Assembly (NCBI RefSeq): GCF_901709675.1
Contig: NC_051088.1
Coordinates: forward strand, 12,627,693-12,691,692
Length of the DNA stretch: 64,000 nt
Source of the DNA: Syngnathus acus
Lineage: Eukaryota; Chordata; Actinopteri; Syngnathiformes; Syngnathidae
Direction: 5' to 3'
Shown here: positions 60,869-64,000 of the stretch, piece by piece
Layout: each line of letters starts with the position of its first letter
Position numbering within the stretch: position 1 is the first letter of the stretch
The notes under the pieces: model-generated
What the model saw: the letters and a program-made list of their open reading frames with translations, nothing else
Databases searched by the model: none
What the model was told of the DNA's origin: nothing
Translations under genes and position numbers: made by a program

Positions 60869-63021
60869 CTAGAATGTGCAATTTCTGGAGAAATTGCGTG
60901 TGAAGGCGAAATGTATGAATAACTTCTTCGGGGAATGTAAGTGGGAAGTTGTGGAATAGGTAGGCAAAAGGTTGAAAGTTGGAATGGGTTGAATCGGTTG
61001 AAAAATGTAGAAATGAGAAGGGAAAAAGGAATTGGGTGTGAATTTCAAAATAAAAGATGTGAAGTTTTTGGGAAGTTGTGGAATAGGTAGAAAAATGATG
61101 AACAGTTGAAAGTTGGAATGGGTTGAATCGGTTGAAAAATGTAGAAATGAGAAGGGAAAAAGGAATTGGGTGTGAATTTCAAAATAAAAGATGTGAAGTT
61201 TTTGGTAAGTGGGAAGTTGTGGAATAGGTAGAAAAATGATGAACAGTTGAAAGTTGGAATGGGTTGAATCGGTTGAAAAATGTAGAAATGAGAAGGGAAA
61301 AAGGAATTGGGTGTGAATTTCAAAATAAAAGATGGGAAGTTTTTGGGAAGTTGTGGAATAGGTAGAAAAATGATGAACAGTTGAAAGTTGGAATGGGTTG
61401 AATCGGTTGAAAAATGTAGAAATGAGAAGGGAAAAAGGAAATATTGGAGAATTGGGTGTGAATTTCAAAATAAAAGATGTGAAGTTTTTGGTAAATTGTG
61501 GAATAGGTAGAAAAATGATGAACAGTTGAAAGTTGGAATGGGTTGAATCGGTTGAAAAATGTAGAAATGAGAAGGGAAAAAGGAATTGGGTGTGAATTTC
61601 AAAATAAAAGATGTGAAGTTTTTGGTAAGTGGGAAGTTGTAGAATAGGTAGAAAAATGATGAACAGTTGAAAGTTGGAATGGGTTGAATCGGTTGAAAAA
61701 TGTAGAAATGAGAAGGGAAAAAGGAATTGGGTGTGAATTTCAAAATAAAAGATGGGAAGTTTTTGGGAAGTTGTGGAATAGGTAGAAAAATGATGAACAG
61801 TTGAAAGTTGGAATGGGTTGAATCGGTTGAAAAATGTAGAAATGAGAAGGGAAAAAGGAATTGGGTGTGAATTTCAAAATAAAAGATGTGAAGTTTTTGG
61901 TAAATTGTGGAATAGGTAGAAAAATAATGAACAGTTGAAAGTTGGAATGGGTTGAATCGGTTGAAAAATGTAGAAATGAGAAGGGAAAAAGGAAATATTG
62001 GAGAATTGGGTGTGAATTTCAAATAAAAGATGTGAAGTTTTTGGTAAGTGGGAAGTTGTGGAATAGGTAGAAAAATGATGAACAGTTGAAAGTTGGAATG
62101 GGTTGAATCGGTTGAAAAATGTAGAAATGAGAAGGGAAAAAGGAATTGGGTGTGAATTTCAAAATAAAAGATGTGAAGTTTTTGGTAAGTTGTGGAATAG
62201 GTAGAAAAATGATGAACAGTTGAAAGTTGGAATGGGTTGAATCGGTTGAAAAATGTAGAAATTAGAGTAGAAAAACGGAATTTTAGAGAATTTTGGTTGG
62301 ATTTCAAAATAAAAGATGTGAAGTTTTTGGTAAGTGGGAAGTTGTGGAATAGGTAGGCAAAAGATGAACAGTTGAAAGTTGGAATGGGTTGAATCGGTTG
62401 AAAAATGTAGAAATTAGAGTAGAAAAACGGAATTTTAGAGAATTTTGGTTGAATTTCAAAATAAAAGATGTGAAGTTTTTGGTAAGTGGGAAGTTGTGGA
62501 ATAGGTAGGCAAAAGATGAACACAGTTGAAAGTTGGAATGGGTTGAATCGGTTGAAAAATGTAGAAATGAGAGGTGAAAAATGTGAAATGTCGAATGTGC
62601 CATTAAGAATGAATGGGGAAAAATTTGTCGGAATTCTGGGAATTCTGCGAAAACGGAAAATTTTCGGAACGAGAAAAATGGAAGCGCTCATGTCGTGAAT
62701 ATTTGGAATACGTGAAAAGTGGAATGGAGTGAATCGGATGAATTATGTGGAAGAAGAAGCGGGACAAAAAAGTGAGGAGAATAAAATATAATAATAATAA
62801 TAAAGTGAAAAAGTAGAATAACATATGTGTGAAGGCCATCGCCTTCACACAATAATAATAATAATAAAGTAGAATAACATATGTGTGAAGGCCATCGCCT
62901 TCACACAATAATAATAAAGTGAAAAAGTAGAATAACATATGTGTGAAGGCCATCGCCTTCACACAATAATAAAGTGAAAAAAGTAGAATAACATATGTGT
63001 GAAGGCCATCGCCTTCACACA
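60869..63021 (-). repeat. Array unit 14 (12 monomers, four hairpins, outer end)
   Basis: A near copy of unit 12 with four hairpins added at its end. The last hairpin is followed by unique sequence (AATTAATAAACC), marking the outer 5' end (minus strand) of the array. Confidence 0.8.
62826..63021. repeat. Cluster of four terminal hairpins at the array border
   Basis: Standard hairpins at 62826-62851, 62882-62907, 62940-62965 and 62996-63021, with AATAAT/AAAGTGAAAAAGTAGAATAACATA spacers. Confidence 0.9.
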
Positions 63022-64000
63022 ATTAATAAACCTGCTCTTAAGACTAATTCAAAAGTAAATTAAATGAAAAAATGTCAATAAAATAAATAAATCAATAAAT
63101 AGAAACCCTGTTCACAGTTTCCGACCGATGGTCTTGAAACTTATGATTGCTGTATTTTAGAGGAAGCACCATGAATATTTTTCCCCCGTTATACCCATTT
63201 AAAATGTGACAATCACTTATTTTGGTCAGCTCTTTCCTCATGCTGCATCAGATCCCTCTTGAATTAGGCTATTGATGTACAACTTTCCTTAATTCGTGTT
63301 TGGAAATGCTGCAAACAAAAAGAGCTCCTCAATCCATTGAAAAACAAAAGCGTGCAATTACAGTGGTAAGTAAAGAAGGTAGCGTACGTCTTCTCTCCGA
63401 CCCTGAAAGTGGTTAGTGAGCCGATGGAGTGAGTGGTATTGGGAATTTCATATTTCATACGGAGAGCATTTTCCTCCAAGCAACTCAAGGTTGTTCAAAT
63501 CAGGAGCTGTATTGATTTTGTCGAGAGAGATAGGATCTGGTCTCTTCATAATCATCGATGAAGCTCTCTTAGCTATAGCGTTTCAAATGGCGCGAGAAGG
63601 GCCAATCGAAGAGGGCGTAGCCTCATATGAAATTCATCTTTAATCCTTATGAATTATGAATTGAACTCCTGGTTTTAGGGTGGGGGTTAAAACTTCATTT
63701 ACATAACCTTCCTATTGGACCAAGAGTGTTTTTTTGTGGTGGGCTCTTCTCTTTCTCCACATCAGAATTTGCAGCAAAAGTATTTTTTAGACAGGTGCTT
63801 CAGCCTTTAAATGGGATTCTATAGTGAGGTTGAAAAGGAGAAAATGCACACCTGTGGAAGTCATCATTCCTTCCACTCTAGCTCCTTTATATCGTTCCTC
63901 TCTCTCTCGCTCCCCCATGTCAACCTTTTCAAAACGTATCTATATTCTCACACCAGGCTGTAGAGGCGTGTTGCCATGTCGCTATGCTGCCTGAATGTGA
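63022..64000. other. Unique sequence after the array, no gene seen
   Basis: Just under 1 kb of mixed composition. Open frames at 63264-63488 (-) and 63416-63643 (+) overlap and have no recognised similarity or clear splice sites. Nothing else could be supported. Confidence 0.5.

Larger units (their letters stand above)
36645..63021 (-). repeat. 26-kb tandem array of Helentron-like non-autonomous units
   Basis: Fourteen head-to-tail units run from CTAG to CTAG. On the plus strand each has: CTAG, AATGT, a 20-nt palindrome (GCAATTTCT-GG-AGAAATTGC), GTGTGAAGGCG, a spacer, minisatellite monomers, a conserved tail of about 200-270 bp, (AAT)n, and in some units a hairpin TGTGTGAAGGC-CATC-GCCTTCACACA. 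Reversed, this is a 5' terminal repeat GTGTGAAGGCG, body, subterminal CGCCTTCACAC, palindrome, ACATT, CTAG, then T. That is the end structure described for Helentrons and their non-autonomous relatives. No Rep/helicase ORF is present, so the units are non-autonomous. Identification rests on structure only. Confidence 0.75.

Noticed and set aside
36645-63021. Classical centromeric satellite or CRISPR-like array
   Set aside because: A simple satellite would lack the single head, tail and hairpin per unit. CRISPR is excluded: eukaryotic context, long variable monomers, no short repeats with unique spacers.

Overview
The window is a vertebrate nuclear genome segment, almost certainly from a teleost fish. 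It has genes with canonical GT/AG introns and full-length matches to conserved vertebrate proteins. It also carries fish-type hAT and MITE repeats and long non-coding tracts. No viral or toxin gene was seen.

Layout. The first 21.6 kb is gene-dense: tmed4 (+, 784-2622), plpbp (-, 4628-7082, tail-to-tail with tmed4), a two-exon ZBED/hAT transposase gene (-, 8094-10783), snrpg (-, 11460-12825), an unnamed C2H2 zinc-finger gene (-, 13675-14336, 5' end unresolved) and tbc1d22b (-, 16978-21644, 14 coding exons). All coding exons of tmed4, plpbp, snrpg and tbc1d22b, and both exons of the transposase gene, could be placed to the base with reading frame kept across every junction. The products are early-secretory cargo receptor, vitamin B6 homeostasis, spliceosomal Sm core, and a Rab GAP-type protein: unrelated housekeeping functions, not an operon-like unit. 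From about 21.9 to 23.7 kb, divergent to tbc1d22b, there are splice-bounded candidate exons of an unrecognised plus-strand transcript.

From 23.7 to 36.6 kb the sequence is essentially non-coding: microsatellites, two recognisable MITEs (24213-24636 and about 30738-31036) and one weak ORF remnant. A second member of the second MITE family lies between tmed4 and plpbp.

The striking part is 36645-63021, a 26-kb purine-rich tandem array. It is not a simple satellite. It consists of 14 head-to-tail units of 1.05-2.5 kb. Each has a conserved head beginning at CTAG, about 4-15 internal minisatellite monomers (about 109-150 bp), a conserved tail, an (AAT)n tract and, in some units, an 11-bp-arm hairpin. 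Read on the minus strand, the unit has the layout of a non-autonomous Helentron-type rolling-circle transposon: a 5' terminal inverted repeat, a matching subterminal repeat near the 3' end, then a 20-nt palindrome, then CTAG and a T. One divergent unit carries matching base changes in both its terminal and its subterminal repeat. The array shows several layers of recent duplication. The final 1 kb (63022-64000) has no recognisable gene.
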